A stretch of DNA of 64,000 nt, from contig NZ_FOUS01000023.1 in NCBI RefSeq assembly GCF_900114915.1, forward strand, positions 62,001 through 126,000. The letters run 5' to 3'. The DNA comes from Bradyrhizobium sp. Rc3b. Its GTDB lineage: Bacteria > Pseudomonadota > Alphaproteobacteria > Rhizobiales > Xanthobacteraceae. Each line of letters starts with the position of its first letter. Positions within the stretch are counted from its first letter, which is position 1. Below, piece after piece: positions 1 through 9,582 of the stretch. Position numbers and translations under genes: made by a program. The notes beneath the pieces are model-generated. The model did not search any database, was not told where the DNA came from, and saw only the letters and a program-made list of their open reading frames with translations.

Positions 1-243
1 ACGGAGAAAGTCAAATCGAGGCAGGGTCACGATGCTTTCCGCGGTAGCTCGGGAAGAACTGGTCTGTCACAGGAGTTGCTGAATGCCCTTAGAGCGCCGC
101 GATCGAGCCAGGTTTACGGCCGCCTGTTCAGCCGATTGTTGCGGACGCCAGCACCGTTAATTTCTGAGCGCCTGTCGCTAGCCGCCGAGACGTACTTGAA
201 GATCCTGGTTATGCCATCTGGCCGTGCAGCCGACGGAGCGTGA
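1..243 (+). CDS. 3' end of an unidentified upstream gene (partial)
   Basis: Frame 1 is open from the window edge to a TGA at 241-243, giving about 80 residues with no start inside the window. The product is basic and has no motif I recognise; it ends in the stretch LKILVMPSGRAADGA. The stop lies 57 bases before the nolO start, so it could belong to the same transcript. In Bradyrhizobium, nolO is preceded by small nol genes (nolM, nolN), so this may be the end of nolN, but that is inferred from position only. It could also be a chance open frame. Confidence 0.35.
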   Translation, partial: TEKVKSRQGHDAFRGSSGRTGLSQELLNALRAPRSSQVYGRLFSRLLRTPAPLISERLSLAAETYLKILVMPSGRAADGA

Positions 244-300
244 CTGTACAGATAGGGGAACGGCAGTTGACGTTCCCGTCATCACCGAATGGAGAATGAG

Positions 301-2328
301 ATGTTGTGCCTGGGACTGAGTGGCGGACTTGACAGAATCTATGAAAGTTCGCCGGAGCTGCCGAATACATTTCTTCACGATGGCGCTGCGGTTCTTGTGA
401 GGGATGGCCGCGTGATTGCTGCTGTCGAAGAGGAACGCCTCAACCGCGTCAAGCACTCCAACAAGTTCCCGAGCAATTCAATCCGATACTGCCTTTCTAC
501 CGCAGGAGTTGAGCTCGGCGAGATCGACCGTATCGCGTTCTACGCGACTGAAGGCTACTGCAATACAATGCTCCAGCGTCTTTCTGTTTCTAAGCCCGTT
601 CCGTTAGACGCCAAACTGTTGCTGCGCCAGCTGCTGGCACGGGAGTTCGGCGCTGAGATCGATCCGTCGCGGCTTTCCTTCGTGAATCACCACGAAGCGC
701 ATGCCGTGAGCGCGTTTGCCATGTCCGGGTTCGAGCAAAGTCTCGTTTTTGCGATCGACGGCGGTGGCGATTTTCTCTCCGGCTTATTGGCGGTGGGGTC
801 TGGCACCGAAATTGCGCAACTTGCAAGCTTCCCGGAACCTAACTCCCTGGGGCTGTTCTATCTCGAGACGATCCGATATCTCGGCTACGGGTTGTTCGAC
901 GAGTACAAAGTGATGGGGCTTGCCCCGTATGGTAATCCCACCACCTATCGCGAGCTCTTCTCGCAGTTATACGAGTTGTTGGAAAACGGTGACTATCGCG
1001 TTCACCTGGATCGGATCGGTCCGGCCCTGGTCCGCAACATCGAGGTTCGGCGAAAAGGAATGCCATTCACTCAACAGCATCGAGATGTCAGCGCTTCGCT
1101 GCAGGAGGCGCTGGAGCGGATCGTGTTTCACATCCTGCGGCACCATCGTGAAGCGACGGGCATTACACGCTTGTGCTTGGCTGGGGGGGTAGCCCATAAT
1201 TGCACTCTGAACGGTAAGCTTCTTTATTCCGGGCTATTTGACGACATCTTTGTTCAACCCGCGGCGCACGACGCCGGTTGCGCGCTCGGCGCTGCATTGA
1301 TGCTGTCAAATGAGCTGGGCAGGCCGGCGCCGCGGGAGCGACTAGCGGAGGTTTATTGGGGGCCCGATCTCGGCAACGAGCAAGCCATTGAGCATGAGCT
1401 CAATGCATGGTCAGGCCACCTCGACATTCAACGAAGTGATGACATAGCATCCAGTGCGGCAGACTGGATGGCGAATGGCGCTGTTCTCGGCTGGGTTCAG
1501 GGGCGCTCTGAATTCGGCCCACGTGCGCTTGGTAACCGCAGCATTCTTGCGGACCCGCGGCCTACGGCAAACAAGGACCGCATAAACGCGATGGTCAAGA
1601 AGCGCGAGGGCTATCGCCCGTTTGCGCCATCTGTACTGGAGGAGGATGCGAGCGAGTTCTTTGAGATCCCGGACGGCACGCGGCAGCTCCCCTTCATGAA
1701 CTTCGTGGTTCGTGTGCGTGAAGCCAAGCGTAACGTGCTCGGTGCGATCACGCACGTTGATGGGACCGCTCGGCTCCAGACGGTATCGCGCGAGACAAAC
1801 CCCACCTATTGGGATGTAATTAATGCGTTCAAGAGGCGAACCGGCGTCCCGGTTCTTCTAAATACGTCATTTAACAACAATGCCGAGCCGATCGTGGAGT
1901 CCGTTTCAGATGCGATCACCACGTTCTTGACGACTGACCTGGACGGACTGGCTGTTGGGCCTTTCCTCGTCAGGAAGCGGGCAGCATCACTGCAGGATTG
2001 GAGTGCACTGGGCGTCTCATTGCCGCCGTATGCATCCCTTCATCGTGTTCGCTCCCACACGGGGCCAGATCGTCAGGAAACGGTCTGCGAGATCCGCACG
2101 GCACATTCAGGCCGCGACAGTATGCGTATCTCATATGAGCTTTTCGAGATCTTGATGCGGATCGAGGGCGAGGCATCGCTCGGCTCGCTTCTCGACGCAA
2201 CCATGCTAGGCCGGGCCAAGCGTGAAGATCTTGTGAAGGAATTGCGGCTCGTGTGGGAGCTGCGGGGCGTTCGCCTGCATCCGCCGCGCGGGGCTTGCGG
2301 ACGCAATAAACTGCAAAGCGAAACATAG
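301..2328 (+). CDS. nolO: NolO, NodU-type Nod-factor carbamoyltransferase
   Basis: Predicted cytoplasmic O-carbamoyltransferase that moves a carbamoyl group from carbamoyl phosphate to the non-reducing end of the lipo-chitin Nod factor. Seen in the protein: an N-terminal Kae1/HypF-like domain with HDGAAVLV and EEERLNRVKH, the HHEAHA metal-binding motif (about residue 130), FAIDGGGD, and CLAGGVAHNC; then the C-terminal domain with EFGPRALGNRS and YRPFAPSVLEE. I start at ATG 301 because GGAG at 291-294 sits 6 bases before it; the in-frame ATG at 289 overlaps that site. The product is about 675 aa, longer than NodU (about 560 aa) and like NolO. It lies directly upstream of nodZ, the order known for B. 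japonicum nolMNO-nodZ. NodU is the alternative name. Confidence 0.9.
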   Translation: MLCLGLSGGLDRIYESSPELPNTFLHDGAAVLVRDGRVIAAVEEERLNRVKHSNKFPSNSIRYCLSTAGVELGEIDRIAFYATEGYCNTMLQRLSVSKPVPLDAKLLLRQLLAREFGAEIDPSRLSFVNHHEAHAVSAFAMSGFEQSLVFAIDGGGDFLSGLLAVGSGTEIAQLASFPEPNSLGLFYLETIRYLGYGLFDEYKVMGLAPYGNPTTYRELFSQLYELLENGDYRVHLDRIGPALVRNIEVRRKGMPFTQQHRDVSASLQEALERIVFHILRHHREATGITRLCLAGGVAHNCTLNGKLLYSGLFDDIFVQPAAHDAGCALGAALMLSNELGRPAPRERLAEVYWGPDLGNEQAIEHELNAWSGHLDIQRSDDIASSAADWMANGAVLGWVQGRSEFGPRALGNRSILADPRPTANKDRINAMVKKREGYRPFAPSVLEEDASEFFEIPDGTRQLPFMNFVVRVREAKRNVLGAITHVDGTARLQTVSRETNPTYWDVINAFKRRTGVPVLLNTSFNNNAEPIVESVSDAITTFLTTDLDGLAVGPFLVRKRAASLQDWSALGVSLPPYASLHRVRSHTGPDRQETVCEIRTAHSGRDSMRISYELFEILMRIEGEASLGSLLDATMLGRAKREDLVKELRLVWELRGVRLHPPRGACGRNKLQSET

Positions 2329-2610
2329 CCGGACTCGGAGCATGGCCATGCTTATGCCTGCATGTGAGGAGGCCTGGCCATCCGACGCAAGGGGGTCATC
2401 GGCCATCCGACGGAAATCCGGTACGTCGACGCAACATCGCTGAAGAAATTACGGAAACTTGAAAGAACGCGGCACACCAGGGATAGCGCTGCTATGAAGT
2501 TCTACCGACGCAGCTCGCCGGCACCGCGATTTCAGGCCGTGGCGTCGAACGAGATGAGTGAGACGTCTGCAGTGACGTCTTTTCTCCAAACTGGAGGACC
2601 GGAAGAGGCA

Positions 2611-3603
2611 ATGCAGATGATTAGCGGTTCAAGGAATGACCGGTTCGTAGTGTCCCGGCGACGTACGGGGTTCGGCGATTGCCTATGGTCACTGGCGGCA
2701 GCCTGGCGTTTTGCAAAGCAGACAGGACGGACGCTAGCCATTGATTGGCGGGGATCTTGTTATCTCGATGCGCCATTCACCAATGCCTTTCCAGTCTTCT
2801 TCGAACCAGTTCATGACATTGCTGGCGTGCGGGTGATTTGTGACGAGGAGATCAATCAGTGTTCATTTCCGGGACCATTCTTCCCGGCATGGTGGAACAA
2901 GCCATCCATCGATTGCATCTATCGCCCGGATGAGCAGATTTTTCGGGAACGCGACGAACTCGATCAACTGTTCCAAAGTCAGAAAGATAGTGACGCTAAC
3001 ACAGTTGTGTGTGACGCCTGCCTGATGTGGCGCTGCGATCAGGAGGCCGAGCGAGAAATCTTTCGGAGCATCAAGCCACGACCTGAAGTTCAGGCCCGGA
3101 TTGATGCTATCTACCGCGAGCACTTTGAATCGTACAGCGTAATCGGCATCCACATCCGCCATGGCAATGGCGAGGATATTATGGGGCATGCTCCCTACTG
3201 GGCGGACCCGGATCGCGCCTTGCGACAGGTCTGTAATGCTATTGATAAGGCCAGGGGGTTATCCCATGCAAAACCCGTGAAGGCGTTCCTGTGCACTGAC
3301 AGCGCAATCGTTCTCGAGAAGGTTTCGACGATATTTCCTGATGTTTTCACGATCCCAAAACAGTTCCAGGCACCTCAGGCCGGCCCATTGCACAACGCCG
3401 CGCTCGGAGCCGAGGGCGGCTTTTCCGCCCTCATTGAGATGTATCTCCTTGCGCGCTGCGACACCGTGATCCGTTTCCCCCCGACGAGCGCCTTCACGCG
3501 CTACGCGCGTCTCTTGGCCCCACGCGTTATAGAATTCGACTTGAACGATCCGAGCCGATTGATCCTAATTGAAGAAACGTCGGAAGAGCTCGTGGCTTCA
3601 TGA
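2611..3603 (+). CDS. nodZ: NodZ, Nod-factor alpha-1,6-fucosyltransferase
   Basis: Transfers fucose from GDP-fucose to O6 of the reducing-end GlcNAc of the Nod factor. The sequence carries the NodZ signature: RRRTGFGDCLWSLAAAWRFA near the N terminus, WRGSCYLD, CDACLMWRCDQEAE, the donor-binding IHIRHGNGEDIMGHAPYW, and FPPTSAFTRYARL near the C terminus. The frame is open back to 2494, but ATG 2611 (or 2617) is preceded by a purine-rich GGAAGAGG and gives about 330 aa, close to the crystallised NodZ (about 325 aa). The upstream 39 codons look non-homologous. The gap from nolO is about 280 bases. With nolO upstream and noeI near 32.6 kb it supplies the fucose that NoeI would methylate. Confidence 0.93.
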   Translation: MQMISGSRNDRFVVSRRRTGFGDCLWSLAAAWRFAKQTGRTLAIDWRGSCYLDAPFTNAFPVFFEPVHDIAGVRVICDEEINQCSFPGPFFPAWWNKPSIDCIYRPDEQIFRERDELDQLFQSQKDSDANTVVCDACLMWRCDQEAEREIFRSIKPRPEVQARIDAIYREHFESYSVIGIHIRHGNGEDIMGHAPYWADPDRALRQVCNAIDKARGLSHAKPVKAFLCTDSAIVLEKVSTIFPDVFTIPKQFQAPQAGPLHNAALGAEGGFSALIEMYLLARCDTVIRFPPTSAFTRYARLLAPRVIEFDLNDPSRLILIEETSEELVAS

Positions 3604-4189
3604 AAGTCGTAGCCAGCCTAATCGATCTGATTGCTGCTTTTTGCATCGAGCAATATTGGCAGATTTTTTCGAGACGGAAATTGTCTGCCCAAAGTGGTGC
3701 TCTATCGCGAACTTCCACCGGAGAAGAGAACGAGGCGGCAGCCGAATGTCTTCCGCTGAAGCCCGGCGCCGACAACAATGACCTTAACGTGCCGCCGCGT
3801 TAAACAGTTGGAGCACGCCTTCATCTTTCCCTCGGGGACCCCGCAAGTCGAGTGCGCAATCAATACCGGTCGATGTGCCAGTGCTGCATACAGCAGAGCA
3901 GGGAGCTACGAGGTCGCACCAGTTGCCGACGAATCTAACGTGCCAAGCTTGTACGTTAGCTTTTGAATTGAGGCGGCTCCTGGCCGCGGCCCTATCCTGA
4001 TCGATCGTTGTCTCGTCGAGAGACGCTGGCCATCTTCTGGCTCTTCCGGCCGTGCGATCGGGAAGAGAGCGCGGCTCGTGACCTTGTCTTTACGAAGGCG
4101 AGTGTGCCCGCGACGTTACGTGGCTGATGCGCCATCACTGTCACAAAGCACACGCACCGTGTCTTGAACCTGCCCAGCATTGCGCGTGC
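3604..4189. other. Gene-poor spacer between nodZ and fixR
   Basis: Short open frames here (for example 3778-3966) show no recognisable domain or convincing start. The region ends at the fixR control region. I see no gene. Confidence 0.6.
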
Positions 4190-4204
4190 GCGACATTAGG
4201 ACGC
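4190..4204 (+). promoter_or_regulatory. RegR box upstream of fixR-nifA
   Basis: GCGACATTAGGACGC matches the B. japonicum RegR-box consensus as I recall it (GNG[AG]C[AG]TTNNGNCGC) at every fixed position. Its centre is about 64 bases before the predicted sigma54 start, close to the activating site near -68 described for fixR-nifA. RegR is the redox-responsive regulator that gives basal nifA expression. Confidence 0.8.
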
Positions 4205-4234
4205 AAAACGGCAGCCGATTTACATGCATCGCAG

Positions 4235-4250
4235 TGGCCCAAATCCTGCT
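4235..4250 (+). promoter_or_regulatory. -24/-12 sigma54 promoter of fixR-nifA
   Basis: TGGCCC-AAATC-CTGCT gives GG and GC separated by exactly 10 bases, with predicted transcription start near 4261, 24 bases before the fixR GTG. In B. japonicum this operon has overlapping sigma54 and housekeeping promoters, with NifA autoactivation. Confidence 0.8.
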
Positions 4251-4284
4251 ACGCGTGCGCCGCGCAGCAGGAGAGGAGACGGGC

Positions 4285-5121
4285 GTGGGTCTGGATCTGC
4301 CAAATGATGATCTGATCAAAGCTCCGGTGCCCGAAACGAATTTGGGTTGCCCGTTCCAGGCCGACAAAGCCCATGTTCATGACGGTGAACAGAAGGTGAT
4401 GTTGCTCACCGGAGCATCGCGCGGAATTGGTCATGCCACCGCCAAGCTGTTCTCGGAGGCAGGCTGGCGCATCATTTCGTGCGCGCGTCAACCGTTCGAG
4501 GGCGAGCGATGCCCCTGGGAGGCAGGGAACAAAGATCATGTCCAGATCGACCTCAGCAATCATCGAATGCTGCCGCGTGCGATCACTGAGGTCAAGAAAC
4601 GCTTGGCCGGTGCACCTTTGCACGCGCTAGTGAACAATGCCGGTGTCTCACCGAAAACGCCCGCTGGCGATCGGATGACGTCATTGACGACGTCAACGGA
4701 GACCTGGATGAGGGTGTTCCATCTCAATTTGGTGGCCCCAATCTTGTTGGCGCAGGGTTTGTTCGACGAGCTAAGAGCCGCGTCAGGATCGATCGTGAAT
4801 GTGACTTCGATTGCGGGCTCGCGGGTGCACCCGTTTGCCGGCAGTGCCTATGCGACGTCGAAAGCTGCGCTGGCGAGCCTCACACGCGAAATGGCCCACG
4901 ATTATGCGCCGCATGGCATTCGCGTGAATGCGATCGCGCCCGGTGAAATCAAGACGGACATGTTATCGCCTGATACAGAAGCGCGTGTTGTGCCAAGTAT
5001 CCCGCTGCGCCGAGTTGGAACCCCGGATGAAGTGGCCAAGGTCATCTTCTTCCTATGCTCGGATGCGGCGAGCTATGTCACGGGGGCCGAGGTGCCGATC
5101 AATGGTGGGCAACATCTGTGA
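4285..5121 (+). CDS. fixR: FixR, short-chain dehydrogenase-like protein
   Basis: SDR-family oxidoreductase of unknown substrate, co-transcribed with nifA in Bradyrhizobium and dispensable for fixation there. Visible motifs: VMLLTGASRGIGHATA (TGxxxGxG cofactor loop, about residue 40), LVNNAGVS, IVNVTSIAGS with the catalytic Ser, and SAYATSKAALASL (YxxxK). It ends in GAEVPINGGQHL. The GTG start at 4285 has AGGAG at 4274-4278, 6 bases ahead, and gives 278 aa, the length known for B. japonicum FixR; the longer open frame from 4180 would run through the promoter. About 180 bases separate it from nifA. Confidence 0.93.
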   Translation: MGLDLPNDDLIKAPVPETNLGCPFQADKAHVHDGEQKVMLLTGASRGIGHATAKLFSEAGWRIISCARQPFEGERCPWEAGNKDHVQIDLSNHRMLPRAITEVKKRLAGAPLHALVNNAGVSPKTPAGDRMTSLTTSTETWMRVFHLNLVAPILLAQGLFDELRAASGSIVNVTSIAGSRVHPFAGSAYATSKAALASLTREMAHDYAPHGIRVNAIAPGEIKTDMLSPDTEARVVPSIPLRRVGTPDEVAKVIFFLCSDAASYVTGAEVPINGGQHL

Positions 5122-5304
5122 ATCGGCCAACCTTGGCGACACAGCTGACTTGAGCTGCCGCAGCGGTACTTATGTTCTCCGCTAACGACGCGCACACAAT
5201 CCGAAAAATGAATGAAAGCACACCGTAAGTTTACCGTCGTGCCATGAAAAGGTGTCACGGTTTTATGTCATCTCGTCAACACTTGGCGTTAGATCGAGAG
5301 TGAC

Positions 5305-7128
5305 ATGCAAGACGAAGCTCGCCAACCGGGACAAGGTACCAGGGAGGATGATCAAGACAACGGAGACCGCCTCATGCTGGATATCCCATCCTCACGCGAA
5401 AGTTCTGCCTCGCAACCTGAGCCGGAGGATAAGCTCGCGGGGGAGCCCTTGCGTGAGAGCGCGCTGACCGGCATCTTCGAAATATCGCAAATACTCACCG
5501 CTCCTTGTCGGCTCGAGGTCACGTTGGCCAACGTTGTTGGTCTTCTGCAATCGTTTGTGCAGATGCGACACGGCATCGTCTCACTGTTCGACGAGGACGG
5601 TATCCCGGACATCACAGTGGGCGCCGGCTGGAGCGAAGGCAGCGACGAACGTTACCGGATGCAACTGCCGCGGAAGGCAATCGACCAGATCATCGCAACG
5701 GACAACCCTCTTGTCGTCGAGAACGTGGCCGCCGAGCCGGTACTCAGCGCTGCCGACCGGGAAGTGCTCGGCGCCTCTGATGATACGCCAGTGTCGTTCA
5801 TCGGGGTTCCGATTCGTATTGATTCGAAGGTAGTGGGTACGCTGACGGTTGACCGTATCAGGGACGATTGGTCGAGCCTCCGGCTCGAGTACGATGCGCG
5901 ACTGCTCGCCATGATCGCCAACCTTGTGGGACAAACAGTGAAGTTACATCGCTTGTTCGCCTGCGATCACGAACGACTGATGGCGGAGAAAGACCGGGTA
6001 CAAAAGCAAGTACTGGAGGTCAGGCAACCCGCTCGGGAGCGCAAGAAGCTAAACGCCCATGGGATCATTGGCGATAGTCCGGCGCTGCGTGGGCTGCTCG
6101 AGAAGATTGCGGTTGTGGCCAGATCTAACAGCACGGTTCTGCTGCGTGGGGAATCAGGTACCGGAAAGGAACTTGTAGCCAAGGCTATTCATGAATCATC
6201 GTCCCGCGCCCGGCGCTCGTTCGTTAAGCTGAATTGCGCCGCGCTTCCTGAGACCGTCCTGGAATCCGAATTATTCGGTCATGAGAAAGGCGCCTTTACC
6301 GGTGCGTTCAGCTCTCGCAAGGGGCGCTTCGAACTTGCTGATAAAGGAACGCTGTTTCTTGACGAGATCGGCGAGATCTCAGCTCCGTTCCAGGCCAAGT
6401 TGCTGCGCGTTTTGCAAGAGCAGGAGTTCGAGCGCGTCGGCAGCAACCACACTATTAAGGTCGATGTTCGAGTGATAGCTGCGACCAACAAGAACCTTGA
6501 AGAGGCTGTCGCAAGGAGCGAGTTCCGCGCGGACCTCTACTATCGCATCAGCGTAGTTCCCTTGTTATTGCCACCACTGCGCGAAAGACGCAGTGATATT
6601 CCGCTGCTTGCTAAGGAATTCCTGAGAAAATTCAATAACGAGAACGGCCGTAATCTGACGCTGGAGGCGAGTGCGATCGATGTACTGATGAACTGCGGCT
6701 TTCCCGGGAATGTCCGTGAACTCGAAAACTGCATCGAGCGGACAGCGACGCTGTGTGCTGGATCATCGATCGTGAGAAGTGACTTTGCATGCTGCCAGGG
6801 CCAGTGTCTTTCGGCGATGCTGTGGAAAAGCGTGCCGGAGGAGAGGCCAGACCAGCCCGCACCCATGCCCCCGGTGCCGGCAAAGTCCATCAGCCCGCTA
6901 GCTGAAGCGACCCAGCCGATCCAGTCTGCCTGCGGCGAACTGGCCTCGCTGGGGCCGCCTGGCACAGTTCTCGTTAGTGGCGCGAAGGTCGCCGATCGCG
7001 AACGGGTCATTGCGGCCATGGAAAAGTCCGGCTGGGTACAGGCAAAAGCAGCCCGCCTACTCGGACTGACGCCGCGCCAGATTGGCTACGCGCTGAGGAA
7101 ATATGGAATCGAGATAAAGCGGTTCTGA
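5305..7128 (+). CDS. nifA: NifA, sigma54-dependent activator of nif/fix genes
   Basis: Oxygen-sensitive enhancer-binding protein that activates RpoN promoters. Domains: a GAF domain (about residues 50-210), AAA+ domain with Walker A GESGTGKE (about residue 281), sigma54-contact loop GAFTGA (about 329), Walker B GTLFLDEIGE, then a Cys-rich linker (NCIERTATLC and ACCQGQC) typical of the redox-sensitive alpha-proteobacterial NifA, a Pro-rich spacer, and a Fis-type HTH at the C terminus (GWVQAKAARLLGLTPRQIGY). The frame from ATG 5305 gives 607 aa, near the 605 aa reported for B. japonicum. ATG 5374 (MLDIPSS) has a better ribosome site (GGAG at 5362-5365) and may be the true start. Transcribed with fixR. 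Confidence 0.95.
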   Translation: MQDEARQPGQGTREDDQDNGDRLMLDIPSSRESSASQPEPEDKLAGEPLRESALTGIFEISQILTAPCRLEVTLANVVGLLQSFVQMRHGIVSLFDEDGIPDITVGAGWSEGSDERYRMQLPRKAIDQIIATDNPLVVENVAAEPVLSAADREVLGASDDTPVSFIGVPIRIDSKVVGTLTVDRIRDDWSSLRLEYDARLLAMIANLVGQTVKLHRLFACDHERLMAEKDRVQKQVLEVRQPARERKKLNAHGIIGDSPALRGLLEKIAVVARSNSTVLLRGESGTGKELVAKAIHESSSRARRSFVKLNCAALPETVLESELFGHEKGAFTGAFSSRKGRFELADKGTLFLDEIGEISAPFQAKLLRVLQEQEFERVGSNHTIKVDVRVIAATNKNLEEAVARSEFRADLYYRISVVPLLLPPLRERRSDIPLLAKEFLRKFNNENGRNLTLEASAIDVLMNCGFPGNVRELENCIERTATLCAGSSIVRSDFACCQGQCLSAMLWKSVPEERPDQPAPMPPVPAKSISPLAEATQPIQSACGELASLGPPGTVLVSGAKVADRERVIAAMEKSGWVQAKAARLLGLTPRQIGYALRKYGIEIKRF

Positions 7129-7566
7129 ACGACAACATCGCTCGGAACTGCTGGTGCCAAATAGCTATACGAGGACCATCTCTGATAGGCGATCGCAATC
7201 CGAAGGGAATGAGTAGGTCCGCCCTCGCGGACGGACGGTGCGCCATGACATTCTGAGCGTCACCTGCGCCCCATCCAATCGCGAACCGCCGGTTGCTCAA
7301 CATCTAACAAGCTATCTTGCCTGTCCGTCGATCAAACTCGGACTGGTGAGCGGGCATGCTCATTGAGCGTCACCCGTCGGCCGTCCGGTGGTGATTCGCG
7401 GCGGTAATCTGTCGCAAGCTGTCCTGGCCTCACTCAAACGAGGTGCCCTGCCAACGGCGCTGGCGCAGCCCTGACGTATGTTGGCATTCATTCGTCGGGA
7501 AGTGGGGTTGGGGCGTATCAGCCGGTCTAAGCCTCTGCGATACCGAGATTCCAAGAGGGCGGACGA
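7129..7566. other. Spacer between nifA and the fixA promoter
   Basis: No convincing reading frame. I looked for a NifA upstream site (TGT-N10-ACA) before the fixA promoter and found only imperfect versions. Confidence 0.5.
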
Positions 7567-7582
7567 TGGTACAACACTTGCT
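7567..7582 (+). promoter_or_regulatory. -24/-12 sigma54 promoter of fixA
   Basis: TGGTAC-AACAC-TTGCT matches the RpoN consensus with GG and GC 10 bases apart. Predicted start near 7593, 28 bases before the fixA GTG. NifA control of fixA is established in Bradyrhizobium. Confidence 0.85.
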
Positions 7583-7620
7583 GTGCCCTTCGCAGCTGTC
7601 GCAAATTTTGGAGCAACACC

Positions 7621-8463
7621 GTGCACAATGTCGTCTGCATCAAACAGGTTCCGGACTCGGCGCAGATCCGCGTGCACCCCGTGACCAATACAATCATGCG
7701 TCAGGGAGTGCCGACCATCATCAACCCATACGACCTCTACGCGCTCGAGGCCGCGCTAGAGCTGCGCGATCGGTTCGGCGGAGAAATTACCGTGCTTACA
7801 ATGGGACCGCCATCGGCGGAAGATTCGTTGCGAAAGGCGCTGACTTATGGCGCCGATCGCGCCGTCCTACTCACCGATCGCTGCTTTGCGGGTTCCGACA
7901 CCTTGGCCACAACGTATGCACTTGCAACAGCCATCCGAAAAATTGGTAAGGAATATGGTCCGACAAACCTCATCTTTACGGGAAAGCAGACCATTGACGG
8001 CGATACGGCGCAGGTTGGGCCCGGCATCGCAAAGCGGCTGGGCGTACTGCAGCTAACCTACGTTGCGAAGGTCCGATCGTTAGATCTCGCTGCCCATACA
8101 ATTGAAGCGGAACGACGCTCCGAAGGTGGTGTCCAGGTGCTGCACACGAAGTTGCCCTGTCTCATCACCATGCTGGAGGCAACGAATCAGGTTCGGCGCG
8201 GCGCGATGGCCGATGCCTTGCGTGCCGCGCGTGCACAAATCGTGAAATGGAGCGCAAACGATGCCGGTATCGAAGACGTCTCCAAATGCGGCCTCAGGGG
8301 ATCGCCGACCGTCGTCAAGCGAGTATTCGCTCCATCTGCGCGGGCTGAGAAGGCGGCGCTGGTTGAGGCCGGCGAGCAACCGGCGCAGGCGTTGATAGAC
8401 GCTATTTTCAAACATCAGCCGAAGCTCGAAGCCGACCTTGCGGCACTTGTCCGTGACGCTTGA
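7621..8463 (+). CDS. fixA: FixA, electron-transfer flavoprotein beta subunit
   Basis: One subunit of the FixABCX complex, which bifurcates electrons to supply low-potential reductant to nitrogenase. The 280-aa protein begins VHNVVCIKQVPDSAQIRVHP and has the ETF-beta pattern: NPYDLYALEAAL, ALTYGADRAVLLTD, IFTGKQTIDGDTAQVGPGIAKRLG and a CLITMLEATNQVRRG segment. GTG 7621 is preceded by TTTTGGAG with 7 bases spacing. fixB, fixC and fixX are not in the window, so fixA stands alone, as in B. japonicum where fixA is unlinked to fixBCX. Confidence 0.93.
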   Translation: MHNVVCIKQVPDSAQIRVHPVTNTIMRQGVPTIINPYDLYALEAALELRDRFGGEITVLTMGPPSAEDSLRKALTYGADRAVLLTDRCFAGSDTLATTYALATAIRKIGKEYGPTNLIFTGKQTIDGDTAQVGPGIAKRLGVLQLTYVAKVRSLDLAAHTIEAERRSEGGVQVLHTKLPCLITMLEATNQVRRGAMADALRAARAQIVKWSANDAGIEDVSKCGLRGSPTVVKRVFAPSARAEKAALVEAGEQPAQALIDAIFKHQPKLEADLAALVRDA

Positions 8464-8958
8464 TCTGGAAGAGTGCTGATCGAAACGGTCAAGGATGCGC
8501 CAACACCATCAGGCACCCCGACCAGTGAGCGCGCAAGATGTAGCTAGGCATCTCAGCCCACGACTTGCGCGTTCCGGCCCATTGCTTTCTTCGATTGCTC
8601 GCGATCCCCGGGACTCGCATGTTCCTAGACCACGTTATGGCCTCGATCGATGCTCGGAGTTGGTTGCGATTGGCAGGCGCATCGCCAAAAGGGCGCGCAT
8701 GGCGTTCGCATCCCGCTATATGGTCGTGTTCGGCCGAGTTGAGGCGGCTGCTTCGCGGTAGTTGTCACCAGCGACGAAGGAATGCGTCAGCGAGTCACCA
8801 TGCTAACGCCCAAACGCCAAAAGCGCCGTCGCGCTGTTCAGGGCGCGAAGCTTACCTATGTGGCACCTTTTGACCAATCTCCGCAATTCAGCATCCTATA
8901 CGCAGTCTGAGTGGCCGCCGGCTGTTCACCGTCTGGTGTCTGACCGCCGTGCAAGCGC
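8464..8958. other. Gene-poor spacer after fixA
   Basis: Short overlapping frames only, none with a recognisable domain or good ribosome site. Probably decayed sequence. Confidence 0.5.
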
Positions 8959-8974
8959 TGTCAGGTTCAATACA
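8959..8974 (+). promoter_or_regulatory. NifA upstream activator sequence
   Basis: TGTCAGGTTCAATACA is an exact TGT-N10-ACA. Its centre is about 100 bases before the predicted start of the sigma54 promoter at 9042-9057, the usual distance for a NifA site. Confidence 0.7.
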
Positions 8975-9041
8975 GTTGCGTTGAGGAGCCGGTCGCAAGC
9001 ATTTTGCCAATGTATTCAGACTGTGAAGCGAATGCACGGGT

Positions 9042-9057
9042 TGGCACGGTGATTGCT
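9042..9057 (+). promoter_or_regulatory. Strong -24/-12 sigma54 promoter
   Basis: TGGCAC-GGTGA-TTGCT is the RpoN consensus at every conserved base, GG and GC 10 apart. Predicted start near 9068. The first credible gene downstream begins at 9583, leaving a leader of about 515 bases in which I see no sure gene. Confidence 0.75.
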
Positions 9058-9582
9058 GTAAGTGCCAAGAAGATAGCGTGGTGGCGCTGGCGAACCCGAA
9101 ACGTAGCGGCAGTCTCTGTGGAAGCTCGTGCCAGCCAGCAGCCGGCATTTCGCGCAGATTGTGACCGAAGGGCCCAAGAGCCAGGTAGATGCGGATAGTG
9201 CTTGCAATGCTGTACGAAGCTCATAGCGGTTCGATCAACTGGCAGGAGCAGCAACCGCGACGGCCTGTGCGGCGCAATATCTCACCATGACTCTGCAAGC
9301 GAATGCTGACGGTGCCGGGAATTCGCGGCATCCGACTTTTCGTAGACCAGTATCCGTCTGGATCGCCGCCGGCCGGTTGATCTACGCGCTCCCTTCGATG
9401 CGCGTGAGCAGAACTGAGCGTGGCGCTGCCTGCTACCGTGAAGGTCGCCAGCGAGAATGTCGCCTGGATGGTGAATGGCATCACGAGCCCGTCGAAACCA
9501 ACGGCCTCGCGGTAGCGAATAGTTGGCCCGGACACAAAGTGGCTCCGTCAAGAATCGTTCTCTCCTCATCGCCAGGGGCTAA
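9058..9582. other. Leader or decayed region before the fused oxygenase gene
   Basis: Frames at 9004-9198 and 9287-9586 are open but carry no motif I recognise. It is either a long untranslated leader, or the remains of a first gene of the sigma54-driven operon. Confidence 0.4.

Noticed and set aside
8995..9009. Second -24/-12-like promoter on the minus strand (TGGCAAAATGCTTGC)
   Set aside because: Spacing fits, but the TGT-N10-ACA site would lie downstream of it and no minus-strand gene follows; probably chance.
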